Assembly (NCBI GenBank): GCA_017483985.1
Contig: JAFUUB010000119.1
Coordinates: 1-34,059, forward strand
Reading direction: 5' to 3'
Length of the DNA: 34,059 nt
Source: Bacteroidales bacterium
Lineage (GTDB): Bacteria; Bacteroidota; Bacteroidia; Bacteroidales; UBA932
Part shown: in pieces, positions 6,579-15,013 of the stretch
Layout: each line of letters opens with the position of its first letter
Numbering within the stretch: the stretch's first letter is position 1
Translations under genes and position numbers: made by a program
The notes under the pieces: generated by a model
Told to the model about the DNA's origin: nothing
Seen by the model: the letters and a program-made list of their open reading frames with translations, nothing else
Databases searched by the model: none

Positions 6579-7997
6579 ATGGGCAACTTGGAGAATAAGG
6601 ATTTCCTGCTGGGCCGCATCCGCGGAAAACTACCCCTCACGCTGGGGCAGCAGGTCCGGCTGACCCTGCTGCTCTGCGGGCCCGCCATCCTTGCCCAGCT
6701 GGCTTCCATCCTCCTCCAATTCATCGACGCTTCCATGGTCGGCAGCCTCGGCGCCGGGCCCTCCGCCTCCATCGGCCTGGTCTCCACGACCACCTGGATC
6801 TTCGGCGGCTTCGCCATGGCCACCTCACAGGGCTTTTCCGTCCAGGTGGCCCACCTGATCGGGTCCAATGATTTCGCCGGGGCGCGGAAAGTCCTGCGAC
6901 AGGGACTGACCAGCGTGACCCTCTTCAGCCTGCTGCTCGTCCTGGCCGGCCTTTCCATCGCGGACGCCCTTCCCCGCTGGCTCGGCGGCAGTCCGGACAT
7001 TACCCGGGAAGCCTCCGCCTATTTCCGGACCTATATCCTGTTCCTGCCCGCGATGCAGCTGGGCTTCTTCGGCAGCAGCATGCTCCAGTGCAGCGGAAAC
7101 ATGAAACTGCCCAGCCTGCTGAACGTGCTGATGTGCGTTCTGGACGTGTTTTTCAATTTCCTGCTGATCTTCCCGACCCGGGAGATTGCCGGGATCACCG
7201 TTCCCGGCGCCGGCATGGGCGTACAAGGAGCGGCCCTCGGCACCGGTCTGGCGGAACTCATCACCGCTGGCCTGATGTTGTATTTCCTGCTGGTCCGCTC
7301 CAAGGAGCTCGCCGTCATCCGGGAGAAAGGTTCCTACCGGCCGACCCGGATCTGCCTGCAGAACGCGTTCGGCATCACCGGGCCGATGTGGGTCCAGAAC
7401 CTCATCATGCGCGGCGCACATATCGCCAGCACCATCATCGTGGCCCCGCTGGGGCCTGTCGCCATTGCGGCCAACTCCTTCGCCATCACGGCGGAAGGTT
7501 TCGTCTACATGCCCGGATACGGCATGGGTGACGCCGCGACGACCCTGGTAGGACAGAGCCTGGGTGCCGGACGGAAGGAACTGGTGCGCAGCTTCACCCG
7601 GATCACCATGGCCCTCGGCATCGGTATGATGGGCGTACTGGCCGTCGTCATGTGGCTCATCGCCCCGCAGCTCATGGGGCTGCTCAGCGTCGACCCGGAG
7701 GTCGTCGCCCTCGGTGCCAAGGTCCTGCGGATCGAAGCCTTTGCCGAACTCGGCTACGCCGCCTCCATCGTCGCTTACGGCGCCTGCGTCGGGGCCGGCG
7801 ACACCCTGGTCCCCAGCGGACTCAATCTCGGCAGCATGTGGCTGGTCCGGATCATCCCGGCCATCTTCCTGACCCCGGTCTACGGACTGACCGGCTACTG
7901 GATCGCCATGTGCATCGAGCTCAATGTCCGCGGCCTGCTCTTTGTCTGGCGGGTCAGCGGCAAACAATGGCTGAAACACAGAATTGCTGAAACATAA
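6579..7997 (+). CDS. MATE-family multidrug/organic-cation exporter
   Basis: This is a 472-residue integral membrane protein with about 12 hydrophobic segments arranged as two homologous halves, the normal MATE length. The first helix region, CGPAILAQLASILLQFIDA, with the following MVGSLGAGP is the classic MATE N-lobe start (P..l.q.....D..mvG.lG...). ANSFAITAEGFVYMPGYGMG matches the corresponding C-lobe motif. Family members in the inner membrane export drugs or metabolites in exchange for sodium or protons; substrate and ion cannot be read from the sequence. The ATG at 6579 is used because homology starts soon after and no closer start exists. The gene heads a forward operon with spacings of 7, 5 and 3 bases to the next three genes, so its cargo may relate to the C-S lyase downstream. 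Confidence 0.9.
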   Translation: MGNLENKDFLLGRIRGKLPLTLGQQVRLTLLLCGPAILAQLASILLQFIDASMVGSLGAGPSASIGLVSTTTWIFGGFAMATSQGFSVQVAHLIGSNDFAGARKVLRQGLTSVTLFSLLLVLAGLSIADALPRWLGGSPDITREASAYFRTYILFLPAMQLGFFGSSMLQCSGNMKLPSLLNVLMCVLDVFFNFLLIFPTREIAGITVPGAGMGVQGAALGTGLAELITAGLMLYFLLVRSKELAVIREKGSYRPTRICLQNAFGITGPMWVQNLIMRGAHIASTIIVAPLGPVAIAANSFAITAEGFVYMPGYGMGDAATTLVGQSLGAGRKELVRSFTRITMALGIGMMGVLAVVMWLIAPQLMGLLSVDPEVVALGAKVLRIEAFAELGYAASIVAYGACVGAGDTLVPSGLNLGSMWLVRIIPAIFLTPVYGLTGYWIAMCIELNVRGLLFVWRVSGKQWLKHRIAET

Positions 7998-8004
7998 ACA
8001 TAGT

Positions 8005-8847
8005 ATGAAAGAGATTAAGAACCAGGAATTCGGCGGTGAACGGCCGCTGTACTGCGAGAAAGACTTGAACTTGGAAAACGTCGTGATCCATGCGGGCGAA
8101 TCCGCCCTGAAGGAGACCGCGAACATCACGGCCACGCATTGCCGTTTCGAAGGGAAGTATCCCTTCTGGTGCTGCGACCACTTCATCGTCCGGGACTGCA
8201 TCTTCACGGTCGGCGCCCGGGCAGCCCTGTGGTATTCCCGTGACCTGCTGATGGAAGACACCATCGTCGACGCCCCGAAGATGTTCCGCGAGATGGAGCA
8301 GATGAAACTCCGGAACGTCATCATCGACGGTGCGGCCGAAACCTTCTGGCACTGCGGCCACATCGAGATGGACAACGTCCGGGCCGACCGTGCCGACTAC
8401 ATCTTCATGAATTGCCACGACATCGTCATCCGGAATTTCAAACTGAACGGGAACTATTCCTTCCAGTGGACGAAAAACGTGGAAATCCACGATTCCATCC
8501 TGAACACCAAGGACGCCTTCTGGGAGACCGACAACGTGACCGTCTACGACTCCGTCATCAACGGCGAGTTCCTGGGCTGGCATTCGCGGAACCTGCACCT
8601 GGTCCGCTGCCACATCACCGGAAGCCAGCCGCTCTGCTATGCGGAAGGCCTGGTCCTGGAAGACTGCACCTTCGGCGACGATGCCGACCTGGCCCTCGAA
8701 TACAGCGACGTCAAGGCGACCATCAAGGGACACATTCCCTCCATCAAGAACCCCAGGACCGGCTTCATCAAAGTGGAAAGCTGCGGGGAACTGATCCTCG
8801 ACAAGAACATCAAGGCTCCGGCCGACTGCGACATCCAAATCGGATAA
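8005..8847 (+). CDS. DUF3737 family protein (right-handed beta-helix)
   Basis: This is a 280-residue protein. The ATG at 8005 was chosen because MKEIKNQEFGGERPLYC is the usual family N-terminus; the frame from 7984 would overlap the MATE gene. The body is a run of short repeating strands: FEGKYPFWCCDHFIVRDC, ARAALWYSRDLLMEDT, AETFWHCGHIEMDNV and KDAFWETDNVTVYDS. These form the turns of a parallel beta-helix, each carrying aromatic and cysteine positions. There is no signal peptide. DUF3737 proteins are widespread in gut Firmicutes and Bacteroidota and have no established function; genes of this family often neighbour MalY/PatB-type lyases, as here, 5 bases upstream. A carbohydrate-binding or sugar-modifying role is possible only by analogy with other beta-helix proteins. 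Confidence 0.85.
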   Translation: MKEIKNQEFGGERPLYCEKDLNLENVVIHAGESALKETANITATHCRFEGKYPFWCCDHFIVRDCIFTVGARAALWYSRDLLMEDTIVDAPKMFREMEQMKLRNVIIDGAAETFWHCGHIEMDNVRADRADYIFMNCHDIVIRNFKLNGNYSFQWTKNVEIHDSILNTKDAFWETDNVTVYDSVINGEFLGWHSRNLHLVRCHITGSQPLCYAEGLVLEDCTFGDDADLALEYSDVKATIKGHIPSIKNPRTGFIKVESCGELILDKNIKAPADCDIQIG

Positions 8848-8852
8848 GGACC

Positions 8853-10022
8853 ATGCCCTTCGACTTCGACAAGATCACCCCGCGCCGCGGCACCGGCGCC
8901 TACAAATGGGATGCAGTCCCCCCGGCCGGCCGGTCGGAGGACATCCTCCCGCTTTGGGTTGCCGACATGGATTTTCCCACGGCGCCCTGCATCATCGAAG
9001 CCCTGCGCAAGCGGGTGGACCATGGCATTTTCGGCTACACCCAGGTCCCCGAAAGCTATTACCAGTCCATCATCCGCTGGTTCGGTGGACGGCATGGCTG
9101 GAAGATCGACCGGGACTGGATCCTGTATACCTCCGGCGTCATCCCCGCCCTCTCCGCCGTCATCAAGGCCCTGGTGCAGCCCGGGGAGAAAGTCATCGTC
9201 CAGACCCCGGTCTACAACTGTTTCTTCTCCTCCATCCGCAACAACGGATGCGTGATCCTGGACAGTCCCCTCCGGTACGAAGAAGGGACCTACCATTTTG
9301 ATTTCGAGGACCTGGAACGGAAATGCTCTGAGCCGGATGCCCGGATGCTGCTGCTTTGCAACCCCCACAACCCGGCCGGTCGCGTCTGGACCCCGGACGA
9401 GCTCCGGACCGTCGGCGAAATCGCCCGCCGGCACGGGGTCATCGTCGTCAGTGACGAAATCCACTGCGAAATCGTCATGCCCGGATACCGGTACACACCC
9501 TATGCGTCCGTTCCCGGCAACCAGGCCGGAAGCATCACCCTCTGCTCCCCCAGCAAGAGTTTCAACACCGCAGGCCTCCAGATCGCCAACATCATCACGG
9601 ACGACGCCCAGTGGCGCCGCAAGATCGACCGGGCGATCAACATCAACGAAGTCTGCGACGTCAACCCCTTCGGCCCCATTGCCCTTCAGGCCGCCTACAG
9701 CGACGAAGGAGCCGCCTGGCTGGAAGCGCTGAACCGGTATCTCCAAGACAATTACAACTGCCTGAAAGCCCGATTGGCCGAAGGATTCCCCATCTGCAAG
9801 CTGGAAGGCACCTACCTGGCCTGGGTCGATGTCCGTTCCCTGGGCATCCCGTCCGAGCAGATCGAGGAGAGTCTGCTGGAAGAGGAAAAGGTCTGGATCA
9901 ATGCCGGTACGATGTACGGGACCGAAGGCTTCATCCGCATCAACCTGGCCACGCCCCGGTCCCTGCTGACCGAAGGCATCAGCCGGATCAACCATGGACT
10001 GAAAAGATTACAAACACACTGA
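8853..10022 (+). CDS. MalY/PatB-family PLP-dependent cystathionine beta-lyase / C-S lyase
   Basis: This 389-residue fold-type I PLP enzyme starts at ATG 8853, five bases after the upstream stop. Family landmarks are LPLWVADMDFPTAP near residue 33 (the MalY/PatB hallmark), GIFGY, and the NPHNPAGRVW segment (170-179). Asp201 in SDEIH holds the pyridine nitrogen. Lys235 in SPSKSFN forms the Schiff base, and the C-terminal RINLATPR supplies the carboxylate-binding arginine. Enzymes of this family cleave L-cystathionine and related S-conjugates to pyruvate, ammonia and a thiol. In E. coli the homologue also represses the maltose regulon by binding MalT. All catalytic residues are present, so activity is likely; whether its role is methionine synthesis, sulfur scavenging or detoxification is not visible. 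A thiol product could be exported by the co-transcribed MATE protein. Confidence 0.9.
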   Translation: MPFDFDKITPRRGTGAYKWDAVPPAGRSEDILPLWVADMDFPTAPCIIEALRKRVDHGIFGYTQVPESYYQSIIRWFGGRHGWKIDRDWILYTSGVIPALSAVIKALVQPGEKVIVQTPVYNCFFSSIRNNGCVILDSPLRYEEGTYHFDFEDLERKCSEPDARMLLLCNPHNPAGRVWTPDELRTVGEIARRHGVIVVSDEIHCEIVMPGYRYTPYASVPGNQAGSITLCSPSKSFNTAGLQIANIITDDAQWRRKIDRAININEVCDVNPFGPIALQAAYSDEGAAWLEALNRYLQDNYNCLKARLAEGFPICKLEGTYLAWVDVRSLGIPSEQIEESLLEEEKVWINAGTMYGTEGFIRINLATPRSLLTEGISRINHGLKRLQTH

Positions 10023-10025
10023 TAT

Positions 10026-12277
10026 ATGGAAAAATACAACTGGACATTCAGCTCCGTGGGCGGAGCTGCCCGCGTCAAGATCAACTCCGGCGCCGACATC
10101 GCCCACCTCGGCGAACTTGACCGCAAGCTCTGGACCGTACTCAGCAGCCCAGTGACCGGGCTGGAGTTCGACCAGAAGACCCTGGAACTGATTGACTCCG
10201 ACAAGGATGGCAAGATCCGTGTCGACGAGGTCATCGCCACCGCCCAGTGGCTCACCGGCATCCTCAAGGATCCGGACCTGCTCCTGAAGGGAGACAGCGA
10301 AATCCCGTTCTCCGCCTTTAACACGGAGAATGAGAACGGAGCCAAACTCCTGGCTTCCGCCAAGCAGATCCTTTCCAACCTCAAACTGGAGAAAGACAGC
10401 ATCTGCCTGGACGACACCGCCGACAACACCAAGATCTTCGCCGAGACCCGCTTCAACGGCGACGGCATCATCACCCCCGCCTCCGCCGGCGAGGATGAGA
10501 AACTCGCCGCCCTGGTCACCACCATTTCAGAGAAGATCGGAAAGGCGACCGACCGCAGCGGTGCCGACGGCATCACGGCCGACCACATCGAAGCTTTCTA
10601 CACGGCTGCCTCGGATTTCAAGGCATGGAAAGAAGCCGCCGGCAAGGATGCCTTCCCCTACGGAGACAATACCGCCGCCGCACTGGATGCCTGCAATGCT
10701 CTGAAAGACAAGATCGCAGACTATTTCATGCGCTGCAAGCTCATCTCCTTCGACGAGGCCGTTTCCGACGCGGTCGATGTGTCCGCCGAGAAGATCGGAG
10801 CCATCAGCGGGGACAACCTCTCGTTGCGCGCCGATGAAATCGCCACCTATCCCCTCGCCCGCCCGACCCGCGAACAGGTCCTTCCGCTGAACGGCGGCCT
10901 CAACCCGGCCTGGCAGGGAGCCTTCGACACCCTGAAGGCGCTCGTCCTCGACGTGGATTTCCCGAAACAAGAAAGCATCACCGAAGCCAGTGGCTGGGCG
11001 TCCTCGCCAAATTCGGCCCGTACACGGCCTGGATGGGCGAAAAGAAGGGAGCCGCGGTCGAGGACCTCGGCCTGGAGGCCGTCGAGGCCATCCTGAAAGA
11101 GGACCGCAAGGCCGACCTGCTCGCCCTTGTGGAGCAGGACAAGGCCCTGGAAGAGGAAGCCCTATCCATCGAAGCCGTCGACAAACTCCTCCGGCTGTAC
11201 AAGAATTTCTACCGGTTCCTCAACAACTACGTCGTATTCAGCGACTTCTACAGCCTCGACCCGGAGCGGAAAGCCATCTTCCAGGCCGGACGTCTCTACA
11301 TCGACCAGCGTTCCACCGACCTGTGCATCCGGGTCCAGGACATGGGTAAGCACGCCGACATGGCCGGACTCAGCGGGATGTACATCCTCTACTGCGCCTG
11401 CCACAGCAAGAAACTCGGCAAGAGCATGGACATTGCAGCCGTCCTGACCGACGGCGACGTGGACGACCTGCGCGTGGGCCGCAATGCGGTCTTCTATGAC
11501 CGCGACGGCGTCGACTGGGATGCCACCGTAACCAAGATCGTCGACAACCCGATCAGCGTCCGCCAGGCCTTCTGGGCTCCGTACAAGAAAGTCGGCCGCT
11601 GGATCTCCGACAAGATCAACAAGTCCGCCTCCGAGAAGAACGACAAGTCCCTGGCCGACCTGACGGCTACCGCGGACAATGCCACCAACGCTCCCGCCGA
11701 CGGCAAGCCCGCCGCCCCGAAGTCAGCTTTCGACATCGCCAAATTCGCCGGTATCTTCGCCGCCATCGGCATGGCGGTCGCCTACCTTTCCCAGGCGCTG
11801 GTCGCCATTTTCAAGGGCGTGGCCGCCCTGTCCCTCTGGAAAATCCTGCTGATCATCGCCGTCCTCATGCTGGTCATCTCCGGCCCGTCCATGTTCATGG
11901 CCTGGCGCAAGCTCAAGAAACGTGACCTCGGCCCGATGCTCAACGCCAACGGCTGGGCCATCAACGCGCAATCCTTCGTCGGCATCAAGTTCGGCTCCCA
12001 CCTGACCAGCCTGGCCCAGTTCCCGCGCCTGAAGGCCGTCGACCCGGCCGAGCGTCGCAAAGGCCGCATCCGTACCTTCCTGTGGACCCTGCTGGTCCTG
12101 GCCCTGCTGGCCTTCGGAACCCTGTGGTTCCTGGACAAGATCCCGTTCCTCCCGCGCCACAAGGCCCAGGTCGAGCAGGTCGAACCGGCGCAGGAAGCAG
12201 CGGCCGAGGAAGTCATCGAAGAGCAGCCCGTCGCCGAAACGACGGCCGGAACGGAAGAGTCCGCCCCGGCCGAATAA
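10026..12277 (+). CDS. Large EF-hand membrane protein, broken by a one-base frameshift
   Basis: Two overlapping frames form one gene. The first starts at ATG 10026 and leaves the correct frame at 10987-10988; the second carries on to TAA at 12277. Restoring one C (GAA GCC CAG TGG) gives a continuous protein of about 750 residues, with QWLGVLAKFGPYTAWMGEKK across the join. Features: a canonical EF-hand loop DSDKDGKIRVDE at 57-68; degenerate loops FNGDGIITPAS and DRSGADGITADHIE; a soluble middle region with a further DRDGVDWD; three membrane segments near composite residues 570-597, 605-626 and 685-709; and an acidic Glu/Ala-rich tail. There is no signal peptide, so the EF-hand part probably faces the cytoplasm. 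Calcium sensing is inferred from the one intact loop. No canonical slippery heptamer is present, so a base lost in a C run (mutation or sequencing error) is likelier than programmed frameshifting. Confidence 0.75.
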
Positions 12278-12296
12278 GCAATGGGTAAAAAATTCG

Positions 12297-12328
12297 CTCC
12301 GGGAGCTACTCCAGCTTCCGGAGTTTTT
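12297..12328. terminator. Bidirectional rho-independent terminator
   Basis: CTCCGGGAGCT (12297-12307) and AGCTTCCGGAG (12313-12323) form an 11-bp stem with one G-U and a 5-base loop, followed by TTTTT (12324-12328) for the forward operon. On the reverse strand the same hairpin is followed by CGAATTTTTT. It therefore ends both convergent transcripts, and the TAG stop of the glycosyltransferase-like gene lies inside it. Confidence 0.85.
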
Positions 12329-13136
12329 CGTATAACAAGGAATCTTCTTCCCTAATCTTGACCATCATCGCCTTTACCAAGGCCTTGCATGCGTCCGGGC
12401 TGCCGCGTGCGACCTTCTTGGCGCCCCAGAGATGGGTAAACAGCGTATTGTCCTTCTCGAAGGGATCCTTGACCAGCGTGCGGACCGGGACGCCGTCCTT
12501 GACGGCCTCCATGGCGAGCAGACGCTGCTCGGCGAAGACCATCTGGGACACCATTTCCATGGGATACTCCCCGTTCCCTCGCATGAAATCGACCGCCTTC
12601 TCCACATACCGGCTCTTGAAACTCTCGTCTCCGAAATACGCAAAGGCCGTATTGCAGGGATGGACCGTCCAGTCCCATTCCGGATCGAATGCATAGCCCG
12701 GACGGGTCTTCAGGAATTCTTTCGGGATATAGCAGTCAATCAGATCCTCCCGGTGCAGGACGGTCAGCGGGCCATCCAGCAGGTCCCCGAGGGGTTTCCA
12801 GACAATCAGGTCCGTATCCACCATCGCCACTGGCGCTTTTTCCGCCTGCAGGGCGAACAGTTTGGATCCTGCCCAGAATATCTCCTGGTTGATATCATCC
12901 GGAATTCCTTCAAGGACCTGGTTATCGACGACATCGTACATCCCCAGCAAGTCCAGGTCCGCAAGCCACCGGCAGGCGGCCTTGTCTCCGTAAAATTTGA
13001 TGGGGCCGTTCAGTTTCTTCCACATAAGCGCCGACAGCGCCTGGCAGATGATTTCGAAAGCGGGCAGGGAAAAAGGTTTCCCCGCCCGCAGTCTCGTACC
13101 GGGCGCCGTACTGAAGATATGGAGACCGGTCGTCAT
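12306..13136 (-). CDS. DUF6734-like putative glycosyltransferase
   Basis: This is a 276-residue protein without a signal peptide. It has a short alpha/beta N-terminus (IFSTAPGT..), then AMVDTDLIVWKPLGDLL with a DTD (DxD) motif at 107-109, the metal and nucleotide-sugar binding signature of GT-A fold glycosyltransferases. WDWTVHPCNTAFAYFGDE follows, then a helical tail. The order (VDTDxxxW, then NTAF) matches small capsular or GT32-like sugar transferases and, as far as I recall, the DUF6734 family in Bacteroidota. Its ATG overlaps the stop of the 626-residue gene by four bases (ATGA), so it is translationally coupled to the giant-protein operon as its last gene. It might glycosylate one of those proteins or build a glycan used by the same system. 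Substrate and activity are unknown. Confidence 0.65.
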   Translation of the reverse strand: MTTGLHIFSTAPGTRLRAGKPFSLPAFEIICQALSALMWKKLNGPIKFYGDKAACRWLADLDLLGMYDVVDNQVLEGIPDDINQEIFWAGSKLFALQAEKAPVAMVDTDLIVWKPLGDLLDGPLTVLHREDLIDCYIPKEFLKTRPGYAFDPEWDWTVHPCNTAFAYFGDESFKSRYVEKAVDFMRGNGEYPMEMVSQMVFAEQRLLAMEAVKDGVPVRTLVKDPFEKDNTLFTHLWGAKKVARGSPDACKALVKAMMVKIREEDSLLYEKLRKLE

Positions 13137-15013
13137 GACTCAGATTCAGGTTCCTGAGCGGCGACATGGGGCCGTTCGAGTTTCTGAAGGGCATCGAACA
13201 TCAGGCCGCTGTTCCCCTGATAGCCGGAAATCCGCTTGGCGTAACCGCGCCACAGATAGGTCTTGCCGCCGGTCCAGCGGGTCCGCTGGGTGGTCAGGAT
13301 CACCTTGGTGCCGTAACTCAGAATCTCTTCCTCATTGACAAATAAAGGTTTGACCTTCCCCTTCTCCCGATGGACGGCAAGGATGGACGTATTGGGCCGC
13401 ACGGGGCAGAACTGTCCCTTGTAATAGAGAGGCATCCGTGCCCGCCGGAAGCGTATTTCGCGGAACTGGCCGGGTATCCGCTGCGGGAGGAACGGGATCC
13501 AGTGGACCGGCACCCGGTTCTGGATCAGGTAGGTGAATTCCGCACGATCTTCGACCGGGACTTCTTCTCCCTTTTCCGCATCGACCATGGAAAGGACCTT
13601 GCCCGACATGCTGTCTCCCGACATGGATCCGCCGCACCCGTCGTCGATCTTCTTCTCCACACCCCAGAGCATGTTCGCCATCTCGTCCCGCAGGAACTGG
13701 ACTTCCTCCGTCGGTTCGCTTTCATCGACCCGTAGCAGCGAGGCCGGGAAGAGCAGGCAGCGTTCCGTGCTGAAATCGTTGTTCTTGAAGGCGGCTGCTT
13801 TCGAGATCCCGAAAAGGGACCAGCGGTCGGTGAACGGGACGGAAGGAGCGTTGGCATCATGGTCCTCCGGTGTCCGGTCGATCCGGTACTCTCCGCCGAA
13901 GCAATCCTTCACCGTCACTCCCACCGCTTCCGTGACCATGCCGGGGACGACATCCACCGGAATGATCATCCAGTCGTTGCTGTACAGGGAAACGTACTCC
14001 ATCATGACCGCGCTGGCCAGTTGGGAGACATCCTTGTTGGTCAGGTTGCCGAAATGGACCCGACGGTCCTCGTATTCCCACAGGCGGCGGGCCGGTGCAG
14101 ACGGGAACGTGGCACGGGTCGGGATATAATCGGACTGGAAGGAGACATAGTTGTCCTTCCCCTTGCCGGGCAGGCTGTCAAAGGTGTACCAGCCGACATG
14201 GCCGGTGCTGTAATTTTCGGCGGTCAGGACCTGGCTGCCGCTGGTCAGGCTGAAATCGTATCCAAGTTTCTCGGGATTCCAATATGAAACTTCCTGTCCG
14301 TCAGCCGGATGGTACTGATTCTTGAACCAGGTCCGGTAATCCTGCATCAACCGGTCGGCCTCGACAGGAGACAGAACCTTCTGGATCTTCGCGGAAACGC
14401 CGTTGTCCTGGAAGACCTTATATCCGTCAAAGGACCGGCCGGCGAAGACGGCCAGGAAACGCGTCCGCGCGCCGTTGGCCGCATCGACGATCTCCCCGAT
14501 CGGATTGTCCGTGTCGTCCCGGTCGGAGACATCTTCCAACGTATAGGCATTCCGCAGGGCAGCCAGCAAGGCCGAGGCTTTCTCCGCATCGAACCGGTGC
14601 CGGATCATCTTCTGCAGGTGCATGGCGGACTCCACCCGGACGAACGGAGTGATCCGCGTCGCCATGGATTCGACCATCGGCTCCCAGGGCTGTCCTTCCG
14701 GAAGTTCCCGGCGCGTCTGCATGTCCTGCTTCTCGCAGATGCCGTCCGCCTTCTTGTAGCGAAGCTGCACCCGCGCGCTGACAAGACTGCCACAGTCATT
14801 CGCACGGAAACGTCCGAACTGCCATTGACGGGTCAGCATCCACATCGGATCATGCACTTCGAAAGAAAGTGCCTGGGAATAGTCCTTCCGGCAAGTCCGC
14901 GGTTCATACCGGCGGAATATCTTGGCGGACCAGATGCCACGCTTGTCGATCGCCGAAGTCGCGCTGGCCTCCGGCGGGATCTGTTTCTGGTAAGAAGAGG
15001 GTTTATAGCTCAT
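13133..15013 (-). CDS. 626-residue conserved protein of the giant-protein module (unknown function)
   Basis: There is no signal peptide or membrane segment. The N-terminus reads SAKIFRRYEPRTCRKDY, then LSFEVHDPMWMLTRQWQFGR (49-68), then RANDCGSLVSARVQ. The signature of a VHDPxWxLxRQWQ-like core followed by a (D/N)xGS motif is one I recall from uncharacterised proteins of similar size in actinobacteria, cyanobacteria and myxobacteria that sit beside very large partners like those here. Near residue 550 a strand-rich C-terminus carries RTRWTGGKTYLWRGYAKRIS. No catalytic motif is visible. The start at ATG 15013 overlaps the end of the 1570-residue gene by 11 bases, and its stop overlaps the glycosyltransferase-like start, so it belongs to the same operon. 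The role is unknown; a structural or adaptor subunit would fit better than an enzyme. Confidence 0.7.
   Translation of the reverse strand: MSYKPSSYQKQIPPEASATSAIDKRGIWSAKIFRRYEPRTCRKDYSQALSFEVHDPMWMLTRQWQFGRFRANDCGSLVSARVQLRYKKADGICEKQDMQTRRELPEGQPWEPMVESMATRITPFVRVESAMHLQKMIRHRFDAEKASALLAALRNAYTLEDVSDRDDTDNPIGEIVDAANGARTRFLAVFAGRSFDGYKVFQDNGVSAKIQKVLSPVEADRLMQDYRTWFKNQYHPADGQEVSYWNPEKLGYDFSLTSGSQVLTAENYSTGHVGWYTFDSLPGKGKDNYVSFQSDYIPTRATFPSAPARRLWEYEDRRVHFGNLTNKDVSQLASAVMMEYVSLYSNDWMIIPVDVVPGMVTEAVGVTVKDCFGGEYRIDRTPEDHDANAPSVPFTDRWSLFGISKAAAFKNNDFSTERCLLFPASLLRVDESEPTEEVQFLRDEMANMLWGVEKKIDDGCGGSMSGDSMSGKVLSMVDAEKGEEVPVEDRAEFTYLIQNRVPVHWIPFLPQRIPGQFREIRFRRARMPLYYKGQFCPVRPNTSILAVHREKGKVKPLFVNEEEILSYGTKVILTTQRTRWTGGKTYLWRGYAKRISGYQGNSGLMFDALQKLERPHVAAQEPESES

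Noticed and set aside
10980..11096. Programmed -1 frameshifting in the EF-hand gene
   Set aside because: The site reads GAAGCCAGTGG, without an X XXY YYZ heptamer. A lost C gives a simpler explanation.
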